Source of the DNA: Seriola aureovittata
Lineage: Eukaryota; Chordata; Actinopteri; Carangiformes; Carangidae
NCBI RefSeq assembly: GCF_021018895.1
Contig: NC_079366.1
Span: forward strand, 22,987,896-23,051,895
Direction of reading: 5' to 3'
Length of the DNA stretch: 64,000 bases
Under the pieces are notes generated by a model that ran no database searches, had not been told where the DNA came from, and worked only from the letters and a program-made list of their open reading frames with translations. The position numbers were made by a program, and so were the translations under genes. Positions 1 to 10,300 of this stretch are shown here, piece after piece (position 1 is the stretch's first letter; each line of letters opens with the position of its first letter).

Positions 1-303
1 TTTATTTTCTCAGTTTTGGAAAGTAACTAGGTACAGGTGAAGATTAAAATGTATATTTGTTTCCTATCATTGGATTAAACTACCACAGTAGTATGTAAAG
101 GAGTTCAAAAGTTTCAAAAGATTCAGGTGTGTTATGCTACTAACCCTAGCCCCAGGCAGAGATGAGGAGCGGACTACACAGGTTGGATAAGTTGTATAAA
201 CACTGTTTTTACACTGTGGTGCAGTCTTGCTTCTTAAATATCGGTGAAGGATGTAAGCACCTCTTCAAATGCTGTTGTCTGTATCAATCTTTTAATCTAG
301 GTA

Positions 304-412
304 ATGTCCAAAAATAGTGAAAAAATGTATCATCACAAAGTAATAGTCTTGAAATGTGTTGTTTTGTAGGAAGAAATGTCCAAAACCCAAAAATATTAAA
401 TTTCTAATAATT
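304..412 (+). repeat. fragment of the gctgcaact MITE-like family
   Basis: The internal motifs gtccaaaaatagtgaaaaaatg, tgttgttttgt and caaaacccaaaaatattaaa match the middle of the element seen at 59098-59370 and 62898-63210. Both ends are missing. Confidence 0.5.
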
Positions 413-514
413 TAGGCTACTATAAGTACCACCTCGTGGTTGTACACATCCGCCAACCAGTCCAGTTGCAGTTACTTGTGAATTCTTCAGTTGTCCAAAG
501 ACAAGTTTTGTGAG

Positions 515-681
515 CTCACAGTGACCTTTCACCACCAAAATCTAATCAGTCCAAGTGAATTTTGTGCCAAATTTAAAATTCCCTTGAGGTTGTTCCTGAG
601 ATATCGCGGTCAGGGGAATGAGACGGACAACCTGAAAACATAACGCCTCCGGCCACGGCTGTCGCCAGCGCAGAGGCATAA
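515..681 (+). repeat. dispersed repeat, percomorph type (LINE tail-like)
   Basis: It runs from cacagtgacctttcaccacc through gtgccaaattta and gagatatcgcggtcagg to acaacctgaaaacataac and ggccacggctgtcgcc. I recognise this string as a widespread repeat in percomorph fish genomes. The class (probably a retrotransposon 3' end) is from memory and unsure. Confidence 0.6.
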
Positions 682-1680
682 GAACTGACAAAAGTAGCAC
701 AATCTCACATGGGAGAAGCTGTAACTAGAGAACAAAAACTAATCTGCAGCCATTCTAGCAGCTTTGTGATGCTGCACTGGTGCACAGCTGTGTTTTCATT
801 TCATGGCAATCCATCCAAGAGTTTCAGTCTGAGTGTCACACTGACAGCTTTTCATAGAGCCACACTGCAACTGTAGCAAAATCATTAATCAGTTAACAAA
901 GCTGATGAACTCTACATCATAGATTCGCTACAACATTTCATGTCCATGTGTGAAGCAAGAAAAAGATTTATAAACAAATATTCTGTTAGGCTATCAAAAA
1001 AAAGTCGATTACTATCCTCCATGACCAGTCAGTGGAGCAGAGCTGCTGCTTACACAACACATGAGTGGAGCCTGGGAACAAACAGGCGGACAGAGTAACC
1101 TTGCCAACCAAAGTGGAAACTCCCCCACGCGTCCATTCATGTGAGGATGTACAGCTCTTGCTGCTTCCTCACAATACCGTTTATATTGTGAGTGCACACT
1201 GAGCTCTGAGGCCGGGCCAGAGACGAGCTATCACTAGGCAACAGGCAGGAGGGAATCCGCAGCACAGACCCTGTTACTGCTGCTACACTGAGCTGTATGG
1301 GCTCATGACAGATAACCGTCTGGATATAATTGACACTGACCAAAAAAAAAAACAAAACAAAACAGAGGGTCACATTCAAATAGTTCCCCGGTCGCCCTCA
1401 CAGAGCTTTAGATACAGCTGAGACAGTGAATGCAACATGTTCTTCTGTTCTGGCATCAGTGAACCTGAAAATGCATAAATTATCTTAATAGGTTGAAAAA
1501 CAAGAATTAAATTAAAGACTAAATGGAAAAAAAAAGAGTCCATTATCATTTTCTAGAGGGGAGATTAATCTCTTTAAACAGCGGGATTAAAAAATACAAT
1601 TCTTAACGAAAAAATTTTACATCTGCCTCTTAAGGCTACCTAGCTCAAGCGTCACTCTGTGCAGTCAAATGCAACGATGT

Positions 1681-1800
1681 CTAAGGTTGCAAACAGATTA
1701 ATTTTCATAATCAAATAATCATTTAGTCTATAAAATATCCAAAAATAGTAAATTACCATTACAAGATCCCAGATTCCAGAGAGACATCTGCAAACTGATG
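1681..1800 (+). repeat. gctgcaact MITE-like family, diverged fragment
   Basis: The stretches aaacagattaattttcataa, catttagtctataaaatat and caaaaatagtaaat follow the same order as in the copy at 59098-59370. Confidence 0.45.
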
Positions 1801-3016
1801 TTGATCAATTTTTTTTCAATTTACCAAACTTCATTGGAATCAAAGAACATCCTGCTAAATTCTGTGGAAACAGACCTCAGACTGGCCCCACTGTATGTAA
1901 TGTTGAGCTATTGAAAGAACAGAACTGGTGATACTCTTTATTATTCTTGTCAACAAATCCCCTGAAAAAAAATAAGATCTTACTAACAAGCATTGCCTGT
2001 AAGGCCAAAGCCGCAGAGCTTTTTCCTCTGTGCCATTGAGCTCCGTTGTTGTTCCTTCATTACAATAAACAAGAACACTGTAATTTATTTTGGGTCAATC
2101 CCACATAACACACTCTTGCTGCTATAAATACCCACTGGAGAGAAAATAGTCCCCAGCAAATGCGCTATTTACTTCTGTTTGAGTAATGTTTGCCGAAAAC
2201 TACAGCTGCCTTTTTTTTAATGATCAAAATACATTTGTGATTAAACGGTGTCATCCGCTGTTGGAACCAATAGTCTTGGGGCCACAAACCCAAAGGTCAA
2301 TGCGAGCGAAAGTACATTCACAGCTACTACTAGCTGTTAGTGTCCAGCGCCGTTAAACCACTGCAGGCTACTAGGACAAAAGCTGCGGTAATTAAGAGCT
2401 CCAGTCCAATGTCAAGCAAATGAAATCAATATGGAAACATTATGGAAATATGGCATTTGTGTTTATTTCTTGTATTAATTTGAGGAAGGTTAGTCTCCTC
2501 ATGTTTTCATCTGCTGCTATTTTTAGTCTCGTCAGTGGAAGTTTGAGTCACATGCTTCATGGTCGGCGTGATTAATTAAGTCTGATTCCATTGCACATTT
2601 TGCTTATCTATATCTATATATCAACTTTTTTTTTTTTTCCTCCTTCCAAATTTCTGAAAGAGGCAGGTTGGTTGGTTTTGGTCATTTCTGGGCACAATAA
2701 CAACAAATATAGAAAATCGCCAGCTTTATGCTTTTAGATAATCGTGACTTGAGAAACAAACAGGAAGCAGAACAGAGGAGATGATTCATTCCTTCCACTG
2801 GATCAAGTAGAGTTGCCACTGAAGGAAACTCTGACCTACAATGAATGGCTGTGATCGTTTTGGCCCGTAAACCTGCGCTGTGATAAATGTTGGAAGTATT
2901 CCCTCGTGGATGTAATTAACCAAATAATTTGCTTTATTGAACATATAAGATGCCTTCACACAGGTAACAAAAACAGACAACTGATATGCTTGAAATGAAA
3001 AAAGAAAAACCCACAT

Positions 3017-3022
3017 TTTATT
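3017..3022 (-). terminator. polyadenylation signal AATAAA of fbxw7
   Basis: The minus strand reads AATAAA here, and the following 20 nt are rich in G and T (gtgggtttttctttttt), a good downstream element. It is the best-supported signal downstream of the stop codon, about 2.1 kb from it. Cleavage would fall around 2985-3005. Seen in sequence; its use is inferred. Confidence 0.55.
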
Positions 3023-3026
3023 GCAC
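3019..3026 (-). promoter_or_regulatory. miR-25/32/92/363/367 family 8-mer seed match
   Basis: The minus strand reads GTGCAATA, an 8-mer target for the shared seed of the miR-25/92 family. It overlaps the AATAAA signal by four bases (combined GTGCAATAAA). FBXW7 is a reported target of this family in mammals; function here is inferred from seed identity only. Confidence 0.5.
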
Positions 3027-3265
3027 TTAAGTTATAAGAAAATAAAATTCTAAGTGAATCAAACAAATACACAATCCCTTTAAGGTTTTTTCTGTCTGTT
3101 TTCTTTTTTGCCAGGCAGTTTACATGAACTGAAAAAATAAAACACCTGCAACAAATCTGATTTCTCAAACCAGATCATAAATTAAAACAGAGGGAGAAAA
3201 CAACGAGAGGAGATAGAGCAAGATTGTTTTCTTTTTTCTTTTTTAATATACAGTGTTATACCACT

Positions 3266-3273
3266 TTCACAGT
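3266..3273 (-). promoter_or_regulatory. miR-27 8-mer seed match (distal)
   Basis: The minus strand reads ACTGTGAA, the 8-mer complement of the miR-27 seed plus the terminal A. FBXW7 is a published miR-27a target in mammals. An 8-mer can also arise by chance in 2 kb, so the support is mainly that a second identical site exists in the same UTR. Confidence 0.45.
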
Positions 3274-4271
3274 TCAGCTTGAGTTGTGACTCTTGGAGAT
3301 TGAGACGATTTTTCGTTTGGCTACAATGTTTCAGTTCACGTTTGTTGCCTTTGTGTTTTTATGTTTCCCACTGACGATCCACGAGGCTGCGACCGCGGTG
3401 ATTTTCACTGCAACACATGTAACACTAAGACTCCTGGCAGCTCGACCTGTCACTTGATGCTTGTGATGGTCTCCTCTGTTGCTTCAGACATCTTTGAATG
3501 GAACAACAATCACACATGGATACGAACAGTTCTCTCATTCACGTGTTAAAGTTGATACATCTGCTAGTTTTTTTTTTTTCTTTGCCAGTCCACACAGCAT
3601 TTGTACATTTCCCCAAAGAACAGGCCGAAAGAGCTTTGTCCCAAGGAATGTGTTTACAAGTTGCCCATTAACACGCTTAACACACGCACTCATGCACGCA
3701 CACACACGCACGCCAACAGTGTACATCCGCTTGTTTCCTCTCTGCAGGCGATCCCGTCAGAATCTGTCGGACGCGCTCCCTCCTCTCAGCCTCGTAGAGG
3801 CACGTTTGGCTCAAGTTTCAGTGGCAAAAACAAACAAAACAAAACAAAAATGTTGGATGTTATCTTTTGTCATCTTTTGTTGAAGTCCAAACATACAGAG
3901 TTCAATTTGGAATTTCGCCTGGGACTAAAACGTCACAGCAAGTAAAAGTTCCATCTCTCTTTTTTCCATTCATCTAGCAGCATAAATACAGTTTGGCCAC
4001 TGGGGGAAAACAGTAGAGGGGAAGGGGCTGGGGGGTTCAGGGGCATTAATCCACAGCGCTTTGAGAAAAGAACCTTTACTTCTCGTTAAGCACCGGCATT
4101 GAGGAAACCACCCCAGCTAGACTGAAAAATTCTGGACAGCATTGATGTTTATGTGGAGATGGAGCTCCAAACCCAGGTATGTAGAAAACAGAAAGGAAGA
4201 ACAAAAAACCTTGTGACATAATGACAGCAAACCTAAACCGAGCAGGTTTCTAATACTGGGATTTGTTGCTG

Positions 4272-4278
4272 TTGGCAA
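4272..4278 (-). promoter_or_regulatory. miR-182/96 7-mer seed match
   Basis: The minus strand reads TTGCCAA, matching nucleotides 2-8 of the miR-182/96 seed; the base opposite position 1 is C, so this is a 7-mer-m8 site. It lies about 80 nt from the proximal miR-27 type site. Weak evidence on its own. Confidence 0.3.
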
Positions 4279-4358
4279 CGGCAAGGAAAGAGGAAAAAAA
4301 AAAAAACAACATCAATAGAGAAACCCCTTTCATATGATAAACCCAAAAGGTACTGAAA

Positions 4359-4366
4359 TTCACAGT
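4359..4366 (-). promoter_or_regulatory. miR-27 8-mer seed match (proximal)
   Basis: The minus strand reads ACTGTGAA, identical to the site at 3266-3273, about 0.8 kb downstream of the stop codon. Two matching 8-mers in one 2.1-kb UTR exceed the chance expectation, and mammalian FBXW7 is a known miR-27 target. Confidence 0.45.
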
Positions 4367-5142
4367 TGTGTTTGTGTGCGATATTGTAAAGAAATCAAAC
4401 TACAGAAACCGAGTGGAGAACAAGAACGGAAATGGAGTGACAAGAAACGAGCCTGATTACAGGCTGAACCCTCCAATTTCTCTCCTCTACATCAAGCAGC
4501 TTTTCACGTGGAACTGTGTGGAAATTCACCTTTAAACGTCTCCCACCTTCCCCAATCTTTTCCTACGGTCAATGTTTTCCACTTTTCTGGTTTGAGTGTG
4601 TGTGTGTGTTTGAGGGCGCGTACTGATGGGGGGTGGGGGTTGGGGCTTTAAAAAATAATATATCTCTGTACATCTCAAAATCTGTCAGGCTTGAAGCGAA
4701 ACCAAGTCTCTGTGCGAAGCTGCCCCCGAACCGAAAGGGTGGAGAGTCACTTCAAAAGAGTTCAGTCGTCAGTCATTCCTTTCTTCTTCTCTTCTTTCTC
4801 CCAGCTAATCAAGGGACAGACCGGTCATGGCCCCCTGCCCCATTTCCAGCCCGATCCCCTCTGGCTCCACCTCGTACGGGTGGTAGGGGTACAAAGCAGG
4901 GGCTAAACACATGTGAGGGTCTGTGGCTTTGTCAGTAACATTTACCCAAAAGGGGGACGGGGGAGATAATTGTAGAGGACAGGACAGCCCACTGTTAGTG
5001 GTGGTGGTTGCAGATTTTGCGAGTTTGGGTGAAGAGTTAGCGGCGTTGGCCCTCTGGTTTCTAGGTGCCTCATCCCCCATTCTCTCTCTATTCCTCCCTC
5101 TCCGCGGTGCGCTCTCTTCATGCTTCCCCACCACGTCCCTTC

Positions 5143-5411
5143 TCACTTCATGTCCACGTCAAAGTCCAGCACCAGCAGCTTGGTCTCCTCTGTGCCGTTG
5201 CGGCTGCCAACTGCGCACACCAGCTTGGTGTTGGAGGCCCGGATGCGCCACACCACACCGCCGCTGCCGCCACTCTCCAGAGTCACCAGGTTTCGGATGA
5301 ACTCCCCCGTCTTCAGGTCCCACAGTTTAACTGTGCCATCGTCCGAGCTGGTGATGACAAAGTTCTTGTTGAACTGAAGACACGTCACGGCGCTCTGGTG
5401 CTTGTGTGGAC
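5143..5411 (-). CDS. fbxw7: fbxw7 shared exon 10 (last coding exon): WD40 blades 7-8 and stop
   Basis: The acceptor reads tgtgttcag then GTCCACACAAG; the exon completes a split Gly codon (GPHKHQS) and runs to the stop TGA at 5143-5145. Shared residues are about 452-540. It contains [14 protein letters not shown] (blade 7) and the closing strand [17 protein letters not shown] (blade 8), and ends [11 protein letters not shown], the invariant vertebrate C-terminus. The only change I note against the human protein is His for Asn in the opening GPHKHQ. Confidence 0.98.
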
Positions 5412-7284
5412 CTGAACACACAAAGAGAAAAAAAAATGGTTAAAGGGATGAAGTGTGACGTAGAGAATGACGAGGACAAGCTTTAGTCTTTTTCACTACA
5501 GGAACTCTCCAGTTATGTACTAAAACAGAAAAATAACTGGGCATCACACTGCAGGCTGTTGCTACAACAGGCATCTCGCCTTTCTGGCATTTTTAGTCTC
5601 CATTTCTGCCTCTGCACATCTGCTTTCCAATGTGGGAAAAAAAGTCACCGGCATGCATAAGTACATGACAAAGGACAACATGATGACTATGTTGCTACTC
5701 ATGCAAAAAGTTGTGTCTGCTTCTGGTTATCTACTGTCCATGGTTCTTCAACTGTGATGAAAACACAGTAATGTGCAAGAGGGACTATTAGTTCCTGTTG
5801 GGTTTTCCAGTGTTTTATTGCTGAAGTAGATCATCTCCGCTAATTTCATATAAACCTAAAACATTAAGTTTCAGGAGAAAAGAGCAAATGCTGTATGTAA
5901 TGAGTTTGTCTGTCGGTTAGGCTGTCATCTCCTGAGGGAAACAGATCGTGACGAGAAGCTTACAAACTTGAATAAACACTTTCATGCAGGGAACCCTGAC
6001 CTGGACTCTATAGTTCCTCCTATAGCTCCTCTTGTCATTCCTAATAACTAGAGGAATGCAGTGAGCAGAGTCGTGGATGGGTGAATTTGAAATGAAAGAG
6101 TTGTGGCAGAAAAAACAGCTACAGAATAAAGAGCTCTAAACAAAAATTCTTATTAAGTCAGCGAGAAGGGAAAAGCTTGTCCCTTATTCCTGAGGCTGAT
6201 GTGACAGTGTAGTGAGGTCTTCCTGCTGTAGTCAGGCTTAAGGACGGGCTGCAGTGAGACGCTCAGGCCTATCACTGTCGCGGAGTCTAAGCGGCTCCAG
6301 CTACACTTCCGTCTGCTGTGTTTGTGTGCTGGTTGCTGGCAGGAGGCCACAGTTAAAGTGAAGATGGCGGCTGTTACTGCTTTCATTGAGGTGACTTTAT
6401 TTGTGGCTGTATGTGTGCGGCAACTTAAGATTCCCCTAAGGACATGAAAATGATATCTTAATTAAATCAATTAGGGTGACACGAACACAAACAAGCTCAG
6501 AATCAAGTGCAGGCAAATGAACTGCTTTTTTTTTTTTGCTGAGGTTGCTATAGCAGCCATTTCATTCAGAAATTTAATTTCTTTCCGCTTTCACAATCCA
6601 TTTGCAGAGAAAATCTGTCGAAATCTCAGAGTCAACAAGCTTTCACATCTTTTCCATTTCTGTCTCCGGTTAGTTCAAAGGCTGTGTTATTTACCCGAGT
6701 ATACAATAATGCTCTGCACCAACCCCCAACATCCCTGCCTCTCTCCTCCCTCCCTCCCTCTCTCTGCATTACCACAACAAAGCAGCCTGCTCCATCACTA
6801 CCTATACTCCCTTCAGCTGACAGTGATGGCCTTGTATTGGCCTATTGTCTTATCAAAACACATAAATGAATATGCAAATGCTTAGCAGAAATTGTCCACT
6901 GACCTAATTATGTGACCCACAAAGTTCCCCTGCCCTCTTCCCCTCACTGTAGTTGCCCCCTCTTAACAAGGCACACACACATCCTCCCCCTGCTTTTATC
7001 CCTGCCTCTCTTCAGACTCTCACTAGGGAATCCTTTTGTTCAGCGGGTGTGTGTGTGTGTTGGTGTTGGGAGGACCAACACGCAGGGTTGTAGTTTGTTA
7101 ATGAGGGCATTTAGGGGCGGGGCAATGGTGGTTGCCACTACTATTCAAGCAAAGGATTTCCAACTTCCTGTGAGGCACCAGTGCTGCTAATGGAGTTCAA
7201 GCTATTCAAACTGACACAAAGAAAATGAGACTAATCAGGGCCAGCAGACCCACAAGGTGTTGGCCGAGTACAGACACACGCACG

Positions 7285-7315
<31 letters not shown>

Positions 7316-10300
7316 GTCATTTCGTCTCGGTTCTAACTGAACCATCAGTTTCAAGTCCAAACGTGGATGCTTTTTGTTGGTGTTTAAGGTTGGCGCTGCC
7401 ATTTTTCTACACTTATGTACAGCTATATATTCATATATTTATGGCTCATTTACAGTTCAGAGTAAATAGTAAAGGTTTTTTTTTCCTCTAGCTCTTCTAA
7501 CATTAGTCCCTTCCATTTTTCTAAGTGCTCTGCTGCAATTTAAGGAATGACTTAGATCTGCACTGGGGATGTGTTAAATTAACTTAACTAGTTTTTGCTT
7601 AGTGTGAATGATACACTACACTTGAACTTTCATATAGCTGATACAACACCCTGCTGAGATGGTGCACTCACCTTGCAGTGTTTGCAGGCACTGGCCCGTC
7701 TTGATGTCCCAGATCTTGACAGTGGAGTCTGCATTGCCTGAGACCAGGATGTTGTCTTTGAGCTCCATGCCACTGGTGAGTGACTGATGCCCTGTTAGCG
7801 TGTGGATGCAATTGCCCGTCTCCACGTCCCAGACCCTTATAGACGTGTCCAATGAGCCGCTCACCACGTGGATTCCATCAAACTAGAGACAGAGAGGGTC
7901 AATTTCAATTGGCTGGAAATCAAGTTGCCGGTTCAAGGTAACCGCAGATGTCACCTTAACTTGGAGTTGATGGCACAGATGCCTACATAGCATAGTTTGG
8001 TTCTATTAACAAGTTTAAAGTTAAGATTAAACTCATTGAAATTAATGAATTTTATTGATCTGTGAAAGCTTTGTGTTCCCCTGTTTAAACAGCCTCCTCT
8101 CTGAGGGCGACGGTACCCGCTAAAGTGCACTGTCATCACACAGAGCGGGTGAGAGGACATCTTAGAGGACACACAGGAATTAATTTTTTCAAGCAAATAA
8201 CAACACATTTGGAGAGGACACATTAAGTTATAAAATTGTACATAAATATGAACAAAATGAAGATTAATATTGTGAAATCAATTGCCTTGTTTATGGATTT
8301 TCATGCGCCACAAAAACAACTACCTGAGCACAAGGAGAGAGATTTCGAGGAGTCATGCACAGTTTATAAACAGTCATCCAGCCAACTGCTCCTGCTGCTC
8401 TTAGGTTCAAACTTAGCCTTTGTATAACTTACACATTCATTGGAGTTACTAGTTACTTACTGTCACTAAATTCCGTTAATACAAAAACACACACACAAAA
8501 CTAATGTAGCTTGCTAACATTAGTTTTGATGTGTAAAAGATGTAATATGGAGTATGATCAAGATTTTTAAAGTGAAAAGATCAAAAGTAAATTTCTGCTG
8601 TACGAATACAGAAAACCACCAACACACACGGCGCCTGTCTTTGTGTCTCTGAAGCTGCTCACCTGTAACGAGTACACTCTGTTGGTGTGGCCCTGCAGCG
8701 TGTGGAGGCAGGTCTCTGTCTCGGGGTCCCACACTTTAACCATGAAGTCATAGGCACCGCTGACCACTCGTCGCCCATCGTACTGGACGCAGCGCACTGC
8801 CGCCACGTGGCCCATGAGGACGTGTAAACACTGACCTGTCTCGATGTCCCAGACGCGCAGCGTGGCGTCACGAGAGCCACTGACCACCCTGAGAGGAAGC
8901 AGGACGGACAGGACATCATTAAGTTTTAAGACGGAGTAAAGGTTGAATGTTTGAGTCTGGGTGTGGTACATTCTGTGGAGGACTGTATGTTGAGCTGTTT
9001 TCTTCCCCTGAGAAGAACTTCTCCCACAAGTTACGCATTCTGTAAGATTAAACTCAACACCCTCCTCACAACTCGTCATTCAAGCTGTGTTAGCTGCATT
9101 GACAGAATAATGAGACAGGTATGAACATTTTCTTTTGTTCATCTGACAAGTAACACACACTGTCACGTTCATGTTCATACTTGAATGTACAAAAACACTT
9201 CTTTAACTCAAACAGCCGCCGTTGAGCAGCGTCTTCACCCAGAGTGGAAAAGAAAAGAAATGTTATCGGTTATTAAAACAGAAACACCCCTTAGGAAAGA
9301 AGGTTTATGTTTTGTTTGAGTTTTACATTTTTCAGATTACTGTTAATACCTTTTGTACCAAGGATATTATTTACAGTTAATATTAAAAAAAAAAAGAAAC
9401 AGAAGAAAAAAAAAAAAATATATTCCATTTATTCACTGATTGACGCCGTTTTATTTAATTTCCACCAGACTGCCGATGCCTCAATAAAAACAAAGACAGA
9501 CATTCCTCCACATTATCAAGTTCTCTCTTTTGCAGGCTATTTAGATCGGAATATGCTGTAGATACACACAGCACATACTCTTTATTTATAAAATGCCTCA
9601 GTGCTACAAAGATGAAAATCACCTACATGTTATTCACAGCCTGCCTGCAGCTCACAGCATTTCCAGTGGGTGAGCAATCAAATGCTACACAAAAACCTTG
9701 GTGGGCCCTAAGGCGAAAAGAGCACTTTGAGTCTCTGGAGTGTAATATTGAGTAAATAAGTGAGCGGCAGTTCACTTAAAACGCCTCACAGGGTCTATTT
9801 AATCACTATGAGACCACATGCTCACTTTCATATAGATACTGTCCTCCTTTACTGTTGTAGAGCTGCTCTTTTTGCTCGGTGGGAATCACCGTTATGATTC
9901 ATGGGGAACATGAAAGGAATTTTTGACTTTTTTCACTTCTTTGAGACTGTTGCTATGACACTTAGGTTTTTTGTAAGGATTAATCAAATGGGATAAAGTG
10001 TGTTAATTAGTGAGTTTTAATTTATCCTAACCAGAAGTCTCTGGAGATCTAATTTTTTGTACAAGAGAAACCTGGCCTCATGGCAACGTAATAAAAGTGT
10101 CACATAGTTACATAACAACACACATCATTAATCTGAACTATAATCAGATGTAACTCAACAAAACAGAATCTGAAAGGCACGAGAGAGATGAAACTAAACT
10201 ATTTAAAACAATTACATTACTAATAAAACATTTTTTGGATGTGATGCTGAAGTGCCTGACATGAAGGCAGAATTTCCAGATACAGTATAACGTACAGGTT

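Larger units (their letters stand above)
1..2999. other. downstream flank of fbxw7, no gene seen
   Basis: AT-rich sequence beyond the inferred polyA site. It holds fragments of dispersed repeats (304-412, 515-681, 1681-1800) and otherwise nothing recognisable. Small frames on either strand have no domain or splice support. A TTTATT at 1-6 could be a distal polyA signal on the minus strand. Confidence 0.5.
3000..5142 (-). other. fbxw7: fbxw7 3' UTR (inferred extent)
   Basis: This is the sequence directly after the TGA stop on the minus strand. It contains no continuing coding frame. I place its end near 3000 because a canonical AATAAA (minus strand, 3017-3022) is followed by a T/G-rich run, as expected of a polyadenylation site. 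That gives a UTR of about 2.1 kb. Within it I see seed matches for miRNA families known to act on mammalian FBXW7: two 8-mer miR-27 type sites, one miR-182/96 type site, and one miR-25/32/92 type site at the polyA signal. The upstream limit is certain; the distal limit is inferred, and alternative sites (for example TTTATT on the plus strand at 1-6) cannot be excluded. Confidence 0.6.

Noticed and set aside
1012..1379. Two short overlapping minus-strand frames in the downstream flank
   Set aside because: Under 80 codons, no domain and no splice context.
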